A DNA stretch of 58,428 nucleotides, from NCBI RefSeq assembly GCF_030272615.1, contig NC_081414.1, positions 528,161,137 through 528,219,564 of the forward strand, read 5' to 3'. Source of the DNA: Cryptomeria japonica. Its lineage: Eukaryota > Streptophyta > Pinopsida > Cupressales > Cupressaceae. Below the pieces are notes generated by a model. That model was given only the letters and a program-made list of their open reading frames with translations, was not told where the DNA came from and searched no databases. Below, piece after piece: positions 37,148 to 47,072 of the stretch. How positions within the stretch are numbered: the first letter of the stretch is position 1; every line of letters begins with the position of its first letter. The position numbers were made by a program, and so were the translations under genes.

Positions 37148-37985
37148 TGTAGTGTCATAAATTGTAACCCTGTACAATTTTACATTATTTTTTGTGCCCT
37201 TCCCTTAGTAGGTTTTCTCCTAGCTCTTATCCAAGTCTATTTATGGTCCTTGTGTTGTAAAACAAATGTATATGTTTATATGGTAATTTGAACCTTTGTC
37301 CTGAGATTGAGTGCACCAAATTCATGCTTGATTCGCCCTAATATGGGTGGAAAGGGGTGCTTGGGGCATACTTGTCTTGGACGGGGGCATTCTAGGTGCC
37401 CTTGTCCCTCCAATCTCAGGCTGATTTTGAATATGTTGATGGCCATTTCTCACCTATTAGTTCTCAATTTTTATGTATCAATATGACCGTTGAAGGTTGG
37501 CCTAATTTACGAAATACCTTGAGAACCCTATATAAGAGCATTATTTCATTCATTTCATCATCCACCTACATCTACAATCAATATATCATCAAGCACCACT
37601 ATCATCAAGGTGACATTTGATCCCACCATATCCTTCAACCATTCTTCAAGTTTAAGCATTATGGAGCAACAAGTTGCAACAAGCTTCATGCAAGCGTGTT
37701 TTCATGATTATTACTTTATGTTTTGTCATGTCATGTTATTGCATTAACACGTGACCACATTCAAAGAGAATTGCATCATCAACCTTCATCAACTTCAGCA
37801 AGCTTGAGGTATAATATTCAACATCTTACTTCAAATATTTCCTTTCAATTTCAACTCAATCATAGGATTACTTTTGAACCCGGGGTTCGACCTAAGAAAA
37901 CCCCTATCAACAACACCATTTTCCTCCTTTGTTCCAGGGGACGGGATCTAGAGATGACAGATATAGATTCAAAAACAGTAGTATG
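37148..37985 (+). repeat. Gypsy-type LTR fragment, same superfamily, plus orientation
   Basis: It starts TGTAGTGTCATAAATTGTAA. Then come a TATA box (CTATATAAGAGC near 37527) and, near 37885, GTTCGACCTAAGAAAACCCC; the minus-strand LTR at 35665-36856 has GTTTGACCTAAGGCAAACCC at the matching place. It ends before the remainder of that LTR and passes into duplicated-segment sequence at about 38010, so it is probably truncated. No TSD was confirmed. Confidence 0.55.
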
Positions 37986-38009
37986 AGACACATAGAACTA
38001 GTATGCCAC

Positions 38010-38624
38010 TATTATCCATGAGATTCTCCTTCCACATGAAGAGAATAATCCATCAAACTCCTTGACTATATTTTTTTAGAAGAGCATTAGTAATTTAGTG
38101 TACACCATCATCAAAGGTACAACTCGTGTATCATTCTAAGTCCACCTCATTCACTTTTATGGTGAATAACTTTATAATATCACATATTTTGGTGAACTCA
38201 ACATGAAGGGAAAATCATTAGATAAACTTTTTTATTTTATCTTTCTTTCATCTTTTTACCTTCCTCTACTTGTCATCCCGCTTATTTTTTGTATCCAGCT
38301 TATTTTTTGTATCCACAATACCCACAAATATATTTGGACTAATAATCCAATAGGGATAGAGTCCCTCAAATAAAGAAATCCCTCACTCAACTAGTATGTA
38401 CCCTATTGATCCCATGGTACCTATTACAAATAGGTGTGATTATAAAGATCAAATCAAATGGTAGGAAGATAGGTCACAAAAAAAAATTGTAATAGGGGTC
38501 ACAAGTTTACAACCTTTAACAACTATATATGGGGTGATTATCAAGGGTGTGTAATATAGCTGGAATTGGGTTAGGTGAGCCCATTATGTCATGGTCCAAT
38601 TAAAAATCAAATGAAGAGTCTACC
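38010..38624. repeat. Duplicated segment, copy B, part 2 left of element 2
   Basis: This matches 32440-33060. It ends with the left target-site copy CTACC (38620-38624), directly before the element 2 LTR. Confidence 0.85.
38620..38624. repeat. Target-site duplication of element 2, left copy
   Basis: CTACC directly precedes the TG of the 5' LTR. The identical CTACC follows the CA of the 3' LTR at 54597-54601. Confidence 0.9.
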
Positions 38625-39114
38625 TGTAATCACATAAATATGTCCACTTAATTAAATGAATATTTAATATTTATTTGATTATTTAACCATCAATTAATAA
38701 TTAATTAAATTCATATTTAATTAATTCATCTTAACCCTCTTCTCCTATTAATTAAATAAATTATTCAATTTATTTGATTTAATTCACTTAACCAAATTCA
38801 GACCATTAATTAAATAAATAAATCATATTTGTTTAATTAAATCTTCTCTCACATTTAAATAAATTAATATTTATTTAAATCCCCCAAAATTCCACCTCTC
38901 ACATTTAAATAAATTAACACTTATTTAAATCACCTTTATCCTCCACCCACTTGTATTTTCCAACAAATGCAAGTTGCACAACTATTTTAAATAAATTATT
39001 TATTTAAATCACCTTTATCTTCCACCCACTTGCATTTTCCTACAAATGCAAGTTGCAGAACTATTTTAAATAAATTATTTATTTAAAAACCTATTTATCC
39101 TCACCCACTTGAAA

Positions 39115-39275
39115 CCTTTAATGGTTTCCCTTAAAGTCTTCAAACTTAATGGCTTCCTTCTAGAGTCTTCTCAAAACCTTTAATGGTTTCCCTTAAAGTC
39201 TTCAAACTTAATGGCTTCCTTCTAAAGTCTTCTTAAGCCTTTAATGGTTTCCCTTAAAAGTCTTCAAGCATTTAA
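39115..39275 (+). repeat. 61-62 bp repeats in the 5' LTR (two units plus a partial)
   Basis: Units start at 39115, 39177 and 39238 with CCTTTAATGGTTTCCCTTAA. The 3' LTR has one more unit (starts 53277, 53339, 53400 and 53461), which accounts for the 61-bp length difference between the two LTRs. Confidence 0.9.
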
Positions 39276-39905
39276 TGCTTTATCTTCCTTTTTCTCATTT
39301 AAATAAATTAATATTTATTTAAATATTTATCCAAATGCAAATTACACCATTTAATTGAAATAAATGATTTTATTTTAATTGAAAATACCAAAATTCCTCC
39401 CACTTGCATTTTCCTACAAAATCCATTTGCATGCCTAAACCCCTTCTAGATTCTTCTAAACCCTTCCTAATTAACCTAATCCATCCCCTAAATATTGTCA
39501 CATTCCTAAACAAATTGGAGTCACTTTTCAAAGACTTCAAAGTCTTTGAAAATCAATTAATGCTTTGTGTGTTCAACAAATTAACCTCTAAAGTCTTCCA
39601 AACCACTTATGGCTCTTACATGACCATTAATGGTTAATTCCACTTGCACCCATGGTTAAGGACTTTGACCCCTAACTTAACCCTCATGTAAACCATGTGT
39701 CTCTTCAAAGCATTTATTTCTTTGACTAGGGTAACCATCATGTCCCCTCAAGCATTTAATGCTCCTTATCTCTCCTCTCAAGCCTCCTCATGGTGACACT
39801 TATCAACATGGGATTGGGTTGAAAGTCCTCACATGGATTGAAAATCATTCAATCCTGACCCTTGTTGAGATTACTCAATCTCAACCATCCATTGCTCCAT
39901 TTTTC

Positions 39906-39915
39906 CTATAAATAG
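39906..39915 (+). promoter_or_regulatory. TATA box of the 5' LTR
   Basis: CTATAAATAG, followed by GAGCCCATTTCTTCA. Transcription of the element RNA would begin about 25-35 bp downstream. In the 3' LTR the site reads TTATAAATAG (54129-54138). Confidence 0.75.
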
Positions 39916-40375
39916 AGCCCATTTCTTCATAATCTAGATCCTGAAAACTTGTATGCATTTAACCTATAGGCATTTTAGAGAGCATTTAGCATGGCAAACT
40001 AAAATCTTGTTATTTTGGTTAAAATCAATCATTTTTAAATAGCATCTAGTATTTTAGCTTTTCATTTTATATTTGGAGCAAAATACCCAAATCTCAATCC
40101 TCCATAAGCATCCATAGTGCAAAAAGCTGCTGAGAGCTACACTATTTTGGAACTTGGAGAGGAGAGGAACAAGAGAGAAGGAGCTAAGGGCATTCTAAGA
40201 GGCATTTGGAGATGCCTTATTATCTTTGTTTCATTTATTAGATATATTAGCATGATTTTAGTATCTCTTTTGATATGCTTATTTAGATTAGTTTTTGATT
40301 GACTAACACTAACGATTTCTTGTGTCTTGTGTTGTTTGTCATTTGCTAACCTTGTCCATTTCGCAGAGCATCATT

Positions 40376-40395
40376 TGGTGAACCCGACGTGAATC
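40376..40395 (+). promoter_or_regulatory. Primer-binding site, tRNA-Trp type
   Basis: TGGTGAACCCGACGTGAATC starts 2 bp after the LTR. Its complement is GATTCACGTCGGGTTCACCA, which I recognise as the 3' end of the plant nuclear tRNA-Trp including CCA. The match spans 20 nt. It would prime minus-strand DNA synthesis. Confidence 0.8.
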
Positions 40396-40466
40396 CAAAC
40401 ACCAAAAGGATCATTTTTTTTTAACCAATAACATGTTTGAATGTTGAAATTGTCACACAGGTTGCG

Positions 40467-40701
40467 CTTTAGCGCTATTGATCGCGTTCTAGCGCTATTG
40501 ATACTTGTTGTTCTAGCGCTATTGGTCTTAAAATAGCGCTATTGTATCAAGTTTAGCGCTTTTGACACTTTTTTGGCGCTTTTGACCCTGTTTTGGCGCT
40601 ATTGACCCTGTTTCAACGCTTTTGCCTTCTCTGTCTTCCTTTTGATTTTAGCGCGTTTGTGTTAAATAGTGCTTATGTTCAAACACAGACTAACGCTATT
40701 G
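40467..40701 (+). repeat. 20-bp periodic array, AGCGCTATTG type, in the leader
   Basis: AGCGCTATTG or a close variant begins at 40471, 40491, 40515, 40535, 40555, 40575, 40595, 40615, 40650, 40668 and 40692. Seven of ten steps are 20 bp within 4 bp and six of those exactly 20 bp. The central GCGCT is kept in most units while the intervening 10 bp vary. It lies about 80 bp after the primer site in the noncoding leader RNA. The packaging or transcription-control role is unknown. Confidence 0.85.
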
Positions 40702-43093
40702 TAACAAAACGTTGTAAAAAAGACCTTGTAACCGAAAAAGTGAAAAAATTTAGGCTTGTGGAAGCCCCTCTTAGACATGGATTTTACTAATTGGTTGTTG
40801 TTTGTGCAAGTTTAAAGAATCACTCTTTAAAATCAAACACTTTATATTGGTGATCTAAAACTTGAACAAACAAACTTTCCTTGCTTTCTAGTTAGGGTCA
40901 CTTGTTTCTTTGGTGCATTAAAACTAAACAAAACAAACATTTGTTTTCTTGCAAGTTAGGAAACACACTTCATTTGGTGCTTAAAATCAACACTTCCATT
41001 TTTCTTGCATCAAAAGAATTTACAATCCACACTTTTATTTTTGGTGCACATAAAATACACAATCCACTTGTTTTGATTTTTGCAAGCGATTTTACTTTAT
41101 GCAAAACGTGTTTTTCATTAAGTTGACCAGGATTTCAAATTCTAGCTTACTCAAACATATTGCCTTTGAAGTTAAAAAGAACACCATGATTGTTGGAGCA
41201 ACATCTCCAAATAGTTAAATCACATTGCAATGAAAATCAGTTAAAAAGAACAAGTGCTTTTTGTGTTTGGCACGCTTGTGCAAAGAGTTGGTCGAGTGGT
41301 CCTACTTCTAACACACACTATCCTCTCCCTTGGCTTTCGTGGTCCTAGGTGCAAGAGAAAAGTGTTAGTAACACTCAAAATTTTATCTTTTTAAGAGAGG
41401 CCTGCCAAGAGACACATCACTCTTGGAAATGACCTCACGCGGTAAATCCTTCGAGCCGCTATAGAAATCAGATGAGAGCGAAAGCTGTAGCCTTGGGTAT
41501 AGCTGTTCCTACAGTATAACTGACCGAAAGGACAAATGGGCCCCACCACTAGTTACAAGGCTCTTAAGTGAGTCACTGCAGAATGAACTTATGTCCAAAA
41601 ACATCGAACATGACTAAACACCTTTAAATAGTAGCCCACCCGTTCTATTGATTGAGTATATTTGTGATATAATTTAGTGCAAGAGCATAGATGGTTTTGC
41701 TCCCAAGATACTCACCATACATATTTCCTTGAGTAGAAACATAGCTTTTTGAAAAGTCACTTGTGGCTTGATAAAAGTGGTGACTCCCCCATCGTAGGGA
41801 TCATCTATTTGTTATGCTCATGCAAGACTTAGTATATCACATCCTTACTTGCCACGGCAGGATTCATAAGGTATGTAGTACCAAAGTCGAAAAAATATCA
41901 AGATGTGGGCTAAATTTATCAAAACTGGCCATTTGACCTTAGGGATAACAAGTGTTTGAAGTGTGTTCGTTTTAGTCAAGACCAAGTGCAAATTGAGCCG
42001 ACTTCAGGCTTCGGAAATACACCTTAAAATACATCTAAAGGAAGGGTCATATAAAAGTCCAAGGATTGGGTTGATCTAGACCCATACTCATTTGTGCCTT
42101 TGGGGCAACATTCTTGTGTTTGTGTGCTTGCTTTGTTTTCTTGTCAAAGAAACATCAAAAGAAAATCACTCCCAAAAACAATGTATTCATCCAACCAAAC
42201 ATTTCTCAAAACAACCAAACACATCAAAAACAAAGTGCAAACAACAAAAGTATCAAAACTTTATGACCATTCTTCACATCTTGCGAAAGAAGAAGCGTCA
42301 TCAGAATATCAACTTGAAAAGAAGACCATTAAGCTCAAAGGCTTTGATCAAAAGGAGGAAATTCTTCTATATAAATAGACAAATCTTTGTCTCCCATAGA
42401 GTTTTTCTGTGTCACATGCGTCTCTACCTTCAAAGCAAAACAAATGAATTTGATTCAGAATCATTGAACCGCGGAGCTTTTATGCAATATAGAGCTCTGA
42501 GTTATCACAAAAACCAAGGAGGTAAGATTAATCCCAACTTTTTCCCAAACGTCTATATCACATACAACGTAGCTCGAGAAATACCACCAACACCCGAAAG
42601 GGAAGAGGTAGAGTTTGTCCCATTTGTGACACAAAGTTTTTATTGAAGTTGAAAACATTTCATCCATTATCTTACTCATACATCATCACTTCATCATCAA
42701 TCCATCCCAACTCTCAAAACATTAACAGGTTCTTGTCCCAAGTTCTCTTTTAGATATTGCTTGAATCAAACACATCACATCACTTTTTAGATTGTTTCTA
42801 CATCTAGGATAAGCTCATCCTAAGAGACACATCTACGCAGGTTAAAACTAGTTCATGAGTGAATCCTTTCATTACTAGGTAGTTCAATCTGTAACACATC
42901 TCAAATTTCTCTACACCTTATCACATCAAAACTTAAAAAAACAAGCAAGCAATTCAAAGAAGGAATTTCGGTTACATCTACCTTAAAAGTGCTAGAGATC
43001 CACATACAACACAAATCACCAACCATCAATCTTTCATTTCATCAAGAACTCATCATCATTTTCACACAACTTCAACAAAATCTTGCAAGCAAA
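40702..43093 (+). other. Long leader of element 2 before gag
   Basis: About 2.4 kb without known domains. Tat-lineage elements often have a long leader and sometimes an extra ORF before gag. An open frame at 42092-42646, described separately, is the only candidate. The remainder has stops in all frames. Confidence 0.6.
42092..42646 (+). CDS. Possible leader ORF of unknown function
   Basis: An uninterrupted frame of 184 codons precedes gag. The C-terminal part (RGAFMQYRALSY, then NVAREIPPTPEREEVEFVPF) has protein-like composition, unlike the K/T/Q-rich N-terminal part. An overlapping frame (42094-42378) contains EKKTIKLKGFDQKEE, so a frameshift may separate two halves of one older gene. Ogre-type elements have an ORF upstream of gag with no known function; this may be its counterpart. 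I do not recognise the protein. Confidence 0.35.
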   Translation: MCLWGNILVFVCLLCFLVKETSKENHSQKQCIHPTKHFSKQPNTSKTKCKQQKYQNFMTILHILRKKKRHQNINLKRRPLSSKALIKRRKFFYINRQIFVSHRVFLCHMRLYLQSKTNEFDSESLNRGAFMQYRALSYHKNQGGKINPNFFPNVYITYNVAREIPPTPEREEVEFVPFVTQSFY

Positions 43094-45146
43094 ATGGCCC
43101 AAACCCGATCACAGTCAAGGCAACAAGAAATAGAAATGGAAGAAGAAGAAGAGGAAAATCTCAATGAATTTCAAGAAGCACTTGGAGGAAATGCAAATAA
43201 GGAAAACCCAAGTACTCCTACTCCTGCAACAATAGAAAGAGCCCAGCATAACCCTCTCTTTAATAGACTTTTTGACGAAATACTCAGGAGCAATGCAGAT
43301 GCTCACTTCTTAAGGCTCACTCAAGAAGGAGCAAAACTCCCCTCTGACTTTGATCTTGCCCAATTAAGACAAGCATTAGAAAGACAAAGTCGCCATGAAG
43401 AGGAAAGAGGTAGAGATCCCATCGGAAACAACATTCCTCAAGGTAACCCACCACCTCCTCCTCCAACTGAAATGGAGATGTTGTGGCAACAAGTCGAGAA
43501 TCTCGCCCAACAACTTCATAGTGGTGTCAAGACTAACCAATTCTCACTCAATGACATCTGTCCCTATCCTTTTGATAGGAATCTTTATATGCCACCCTTT
43601 CCACGAGGATTCGAAACACCCAAATTCGAAAAATATAGAGGAAAGGGAGATCCTTGTGATCATGTCAGATAATTTCATTCCGCTTGTCTCGAAGTAGCAT
43701 ATGAAGACACATACCTCATGCGCCTTTTCCCCAAAGCTTGGGAGGAACAACCACATCATGGTTTTCCCGACTATCAGGTGGCATTAGAACATTTGAGGAA
43801 CTTATCCAGAAATTCCTCGCTCATTACTCTCATAACATTGAACGCGACATCACCATGGCTGATCTGTGCAACACTAAACAAAAACCAGGTGAACTTTTCT
43901 CAGTATTCCTACAACGATGGCGTCAAATGTCTAGCAGACGTTCTCTTCAGTTACCTGAACAAGAACTAGTGGAAATATTCATTTCCAACTTAAACGAAGA
44001 AATGGAATTTCACCTGGATGTCAAAGACACTGACTCTTTTAATGATATGATCACCAAGGGTTTGAAATGTGAAAGGGCACTCATCAAGAAAGGACTTATC
44101 AAAATCTATAATGACCCAAAGGATAGTCCTCGCCCACGCTTCAATAGTGATAAACCAAGCTTCTGGAACAAAAACAAGAATATCGTCAACGATGGGGTTG
44201 TGGATGCCAGGACTATACAAAGTGCACAACCTATGGTTCGGTTTGCAGGACAGAATCCTCCACCTCAGAATAACACAAATGTTCCTTCCAATCAAGGTCA
44301 CATCACATCTCACGATGAACCAAGACCTCGTCAGCAAAAACAAAAATGCACATACACTCCCTTAGGGGAACCCATTGAAACAGTATTGCGACAACTCATT
44401 TCTCAAAATTTGGTCACTCTCCCTAAAACATCAAACTATGAACCTCAGGTCAAACCTACATGGTGGAGAGATATTGAACACTATGATTTCCACCAAGGGA
44501 GGGGACACAAGACAAGTAATTGTCACTGATTGAAAGATCTTATTCAGGACCTTATTGACCGAGGAGAAATTGAAATAGAAGGACATGACCCAAAAACAAC
44601 AAATAATGATCATCTGATGTTCAAAAATCCACTTCCATCACAAGATCAAAGGGGTCCTTCCACTTCCAGGTGAGGCACTGATACCACTGATTATACACAG
44701 GCTACATATAATTACACTGTAAATCATCTGTATGATGCCAGTGAACAAGTTGCAACTATAACCTTCAAAAATCCCAACTCAAATTGCAATGTTGTTACAC
44801 GACGTGGCAAGGTCACCATAAAAGCAGCTCCACAAGGCACCACCTCCATCCCAAAGCAGTACAATCTTTTGGAACAATTAGACAAAACCCCTGCGCTTAT
44901 ATCCATTTTAGAGCTTTTACGCTTATAGCCATCTCATAAAACTATCTTGGATCAAGCACTCCAAGAGGCGTCAGTCCTTGCAAACCTGAATACAGACCAA
45001 TTTCAAGCCATGGTTGGAAGTCTAAAGTCATCACCTTGTCTCAATTTTTCCGAAAGTGACAACTCTTCTTTCCAGCAACCTCATAACACTTCGCTACACA
45101 TTGAAGGCTTTATCAATCAGCATAGGATCAAGCGAGTCTTGATCGA
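43094..45146 (+). pseudogene. gag: Gag of element 2
   Basis: The start ATG at 43094 (MAQTRSQSRQQE) is in good context (AAAATGGCC). An acidic Glu-run and a Pro-rich stretch (PPPPPPTEME) lead to the capsid-like domain, with MPPFPRGFETPKFEKYRG near 43590, then ELIQKFLAHY and FSVFLQRWRQM near 43900, typical of retrotransposon gag. The knuckle region reads HYDFHQGRGHKTSNC near 44480, where plant Tat gags usually have a Cys before the first His; the site seems damaged. Stops occur at 43670, 44528, 44671 and 44926, and a one-base shift lies near 43735. Gag would form the particle that holds the RNA. Confidence 0.85.
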
Positions 45147-47072
45147 TAATGGGCAGGCCTAAATATTTGTACACTACAGTTGGTCACAGCATTGGGATAT
45201 GCCATAGAATCAGTAGATCCTCACAAAAAGATCACAATCAAAGCTTATGATGATGCGGAGCGTTCATCCAAAGGAGTTGTGGTACTACCAATCCGAGTAG
45301 GCCCCATGGTAAAGCACATCATCTGTCAGGTTCTCGACCTTCCTTTGCCATACAATTTATTGTTAGGAAGACCGTGGATACATGCCATGCAAGCCGTTCC
45401 ATCTACCTACCATCAATGTATCGAGTTCCCACATAACGGTATAGAGATCACAATCCTGGGCGATGCAAATCCCTTTGCGTATTGCCATAATATCAGCCAT
45501 CAACCAGAGATTACCGTTCCTAATAATAGAGAAGCCATTTCCTCCACATCATATATAAGTCCTGCCTCTGTTGCCAATTCAAACACCACTATATCAAAGC
45601 AAGAAAAGCTTAAAATGAAAATAGCAGAGGAAGGTCCTGGGGAATACAACTTGAGTCAACTCTTTTGTGTGGGACAAATGCCCACTTCTCCTAGAACACA
45701 TGGTAAACCACAGCAGTTACTACAGCAGCCACTAATCACGCCCACATGTGCTTTGGTGCCTTTCATCCTTGGAAAAAGTCAAGAAGAAGAAACCCAAGAT
45801 GAGGACTTAGTGGAATGGATCTATAAAGATCCCATCACCACTGATATATCGCAAGTTAAACTTCCTACGGATCAGTATGGCAAAGGTCTCCTCATTATGC
45901 AAAGAATGGGGTATGATGGTCAGAGTGCTTTGGGATATTGCAAACAAGGACGACATGAACCTCTGCTACCAGAATCAAAGCCCAAAGATAATACAGGCCT
46001 AGGCTTTGAAAAAGAGATCTTGCCTAAACTCAAATTCAAAGGAAAACCCAGCAAACCATTATGTCAGCCTACTACAAAAAGGATACCTTTCATTATTAAA
46101 GCAGCATCAAGCACCATCCCAACTACCCCATCGAGGCTCAAAACCCCAACACCACCATCTACAATACCAATCATGCCACCAATCAAACCAGTAATCCCAT
46201 CCGCAGCAGCCATCAAATCAATAGTACCATTAGCAGCAGCATCTATGGCACCAGCAGTACCCGCAGAAGCAACTGAGTCAACACTACCGATACTCCCCAT
46301 ACCAGATTCTTTAATCCCCATCGACCTTCCTGCAGCACCGATCATTTCATCTGCAAAGGTACATCAACCAATCACACCTGCAGTATTTAACTCAAAGGAC
46401 ATCCCAGTATGGTATAGTAATCGGATGCTGGAAAGTGATTCAGAGACCGACTCACATGAATGGGAATTTGATTCCATTCAGCTTAACACTTCAGATGAGG
46501 AAGACACATCACTACCTCCACCATGCAAAGACATCCCTGTTTACGGAGAAGCACAGATAAAGAATTCTTGGGTTCCTGAGCTGGAAACATCTTCCACAGG
46601 CCCTACGTCTCATCCTACGCCTGATTCTGACAGGGAGAGTACCATCAACGACCTTCACCACACTGTCTTAACCCTCACTGATACATCTAACGAACTTAAT
46701 CTAATCGATGAAGTAATGCCCATTATTCACCCTGAACTCATCGAATGGAACCAACCAAATTCCCCATGCCTTGATTTCTTCCAAAACGATGAGGCCATCA
46801 TTGACTTTTTGGAATTAAGGGATAACCCACCAAGCGGGGATCACAAAGCTGGATTCGCCATTGACCTTAATAGCGCAGCATACTTCGGGGCAGATGCCAA
46901 ACCTTTCAGCTGCAAAAATATAACAATAAAACATGGATCTTCCAGTGAAAACCACACTGTGGCACTGTTTGATCCAACAAAAGTAAAAAGAAAGAGCGTA
47001 TCCAACAGTGAAAACCTCTCTGAGGCGCCTGAGGATGAAGGGTTTGACATCCTCCCCGCTAGCACACAATAG
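45117..47072 (+). pseudogene. Aspartic protease with G-patch and acidic linker
   Basis: The active site reads LIDNG at 45141-45153, the DNG form seen in plant Tat elements instead of DTG/DSG. A one-base shift directly after it (about 45155) moves the frame used to the end of pol. The flap and fold continue through VGPMVKHIICQVLDLPLPYN and LLGRPWIH to about 45480. A G-patch follows at 45879-46010: GKGLLIMQRMGYDGQSALGY, then GLGFE. Next are a Pro/Ala/Thr-rich linker (46080-46350) and an acidic region (SDSETDSHEWEFDS). G-patches bind RNA and are also fused to the protease of some retroviruses; the role here is probably RNA handling or protease control. The frame ends at TAG 47070-47072. Confidence 0.8.

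Larger units (their letters stand above)
38625..40373 (+). repeat. 5' LTR of element 2
   Basis: It is 1749 bp, TGTAATCACA to GAGCATCA. The AT-rich U3 carries many TTTAAATAAATTAAT-like motifs, a 61-62 bp tandem repeat (39115-39275) and a TATA box at 39906-39915. The stretch after the TATA box to the primer site would be R and U5. Element 1 has a similarly built U3. Confidence 0.95.

Noticed and set aside
39404-39637. 77-codon open frame in the 5' LTR (repeated in the 3' LTR at 53627)
   Set aside because: It lies in U3 and both copies descend from one LTR, so recurrence is not independent evidence of coding.
40117-40302. 61-codon open frame in R/U5 of both LTRs
   Set aside because: Same reason; no domain and it is short, although it lies after the TATA box and would be in the RNA leader.
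46064-46345. Minus-strand Gly/Ala-rich open frame
   Set aside because: Complement of the Pro/Ala/Thr linker after the G-patch; no domain.
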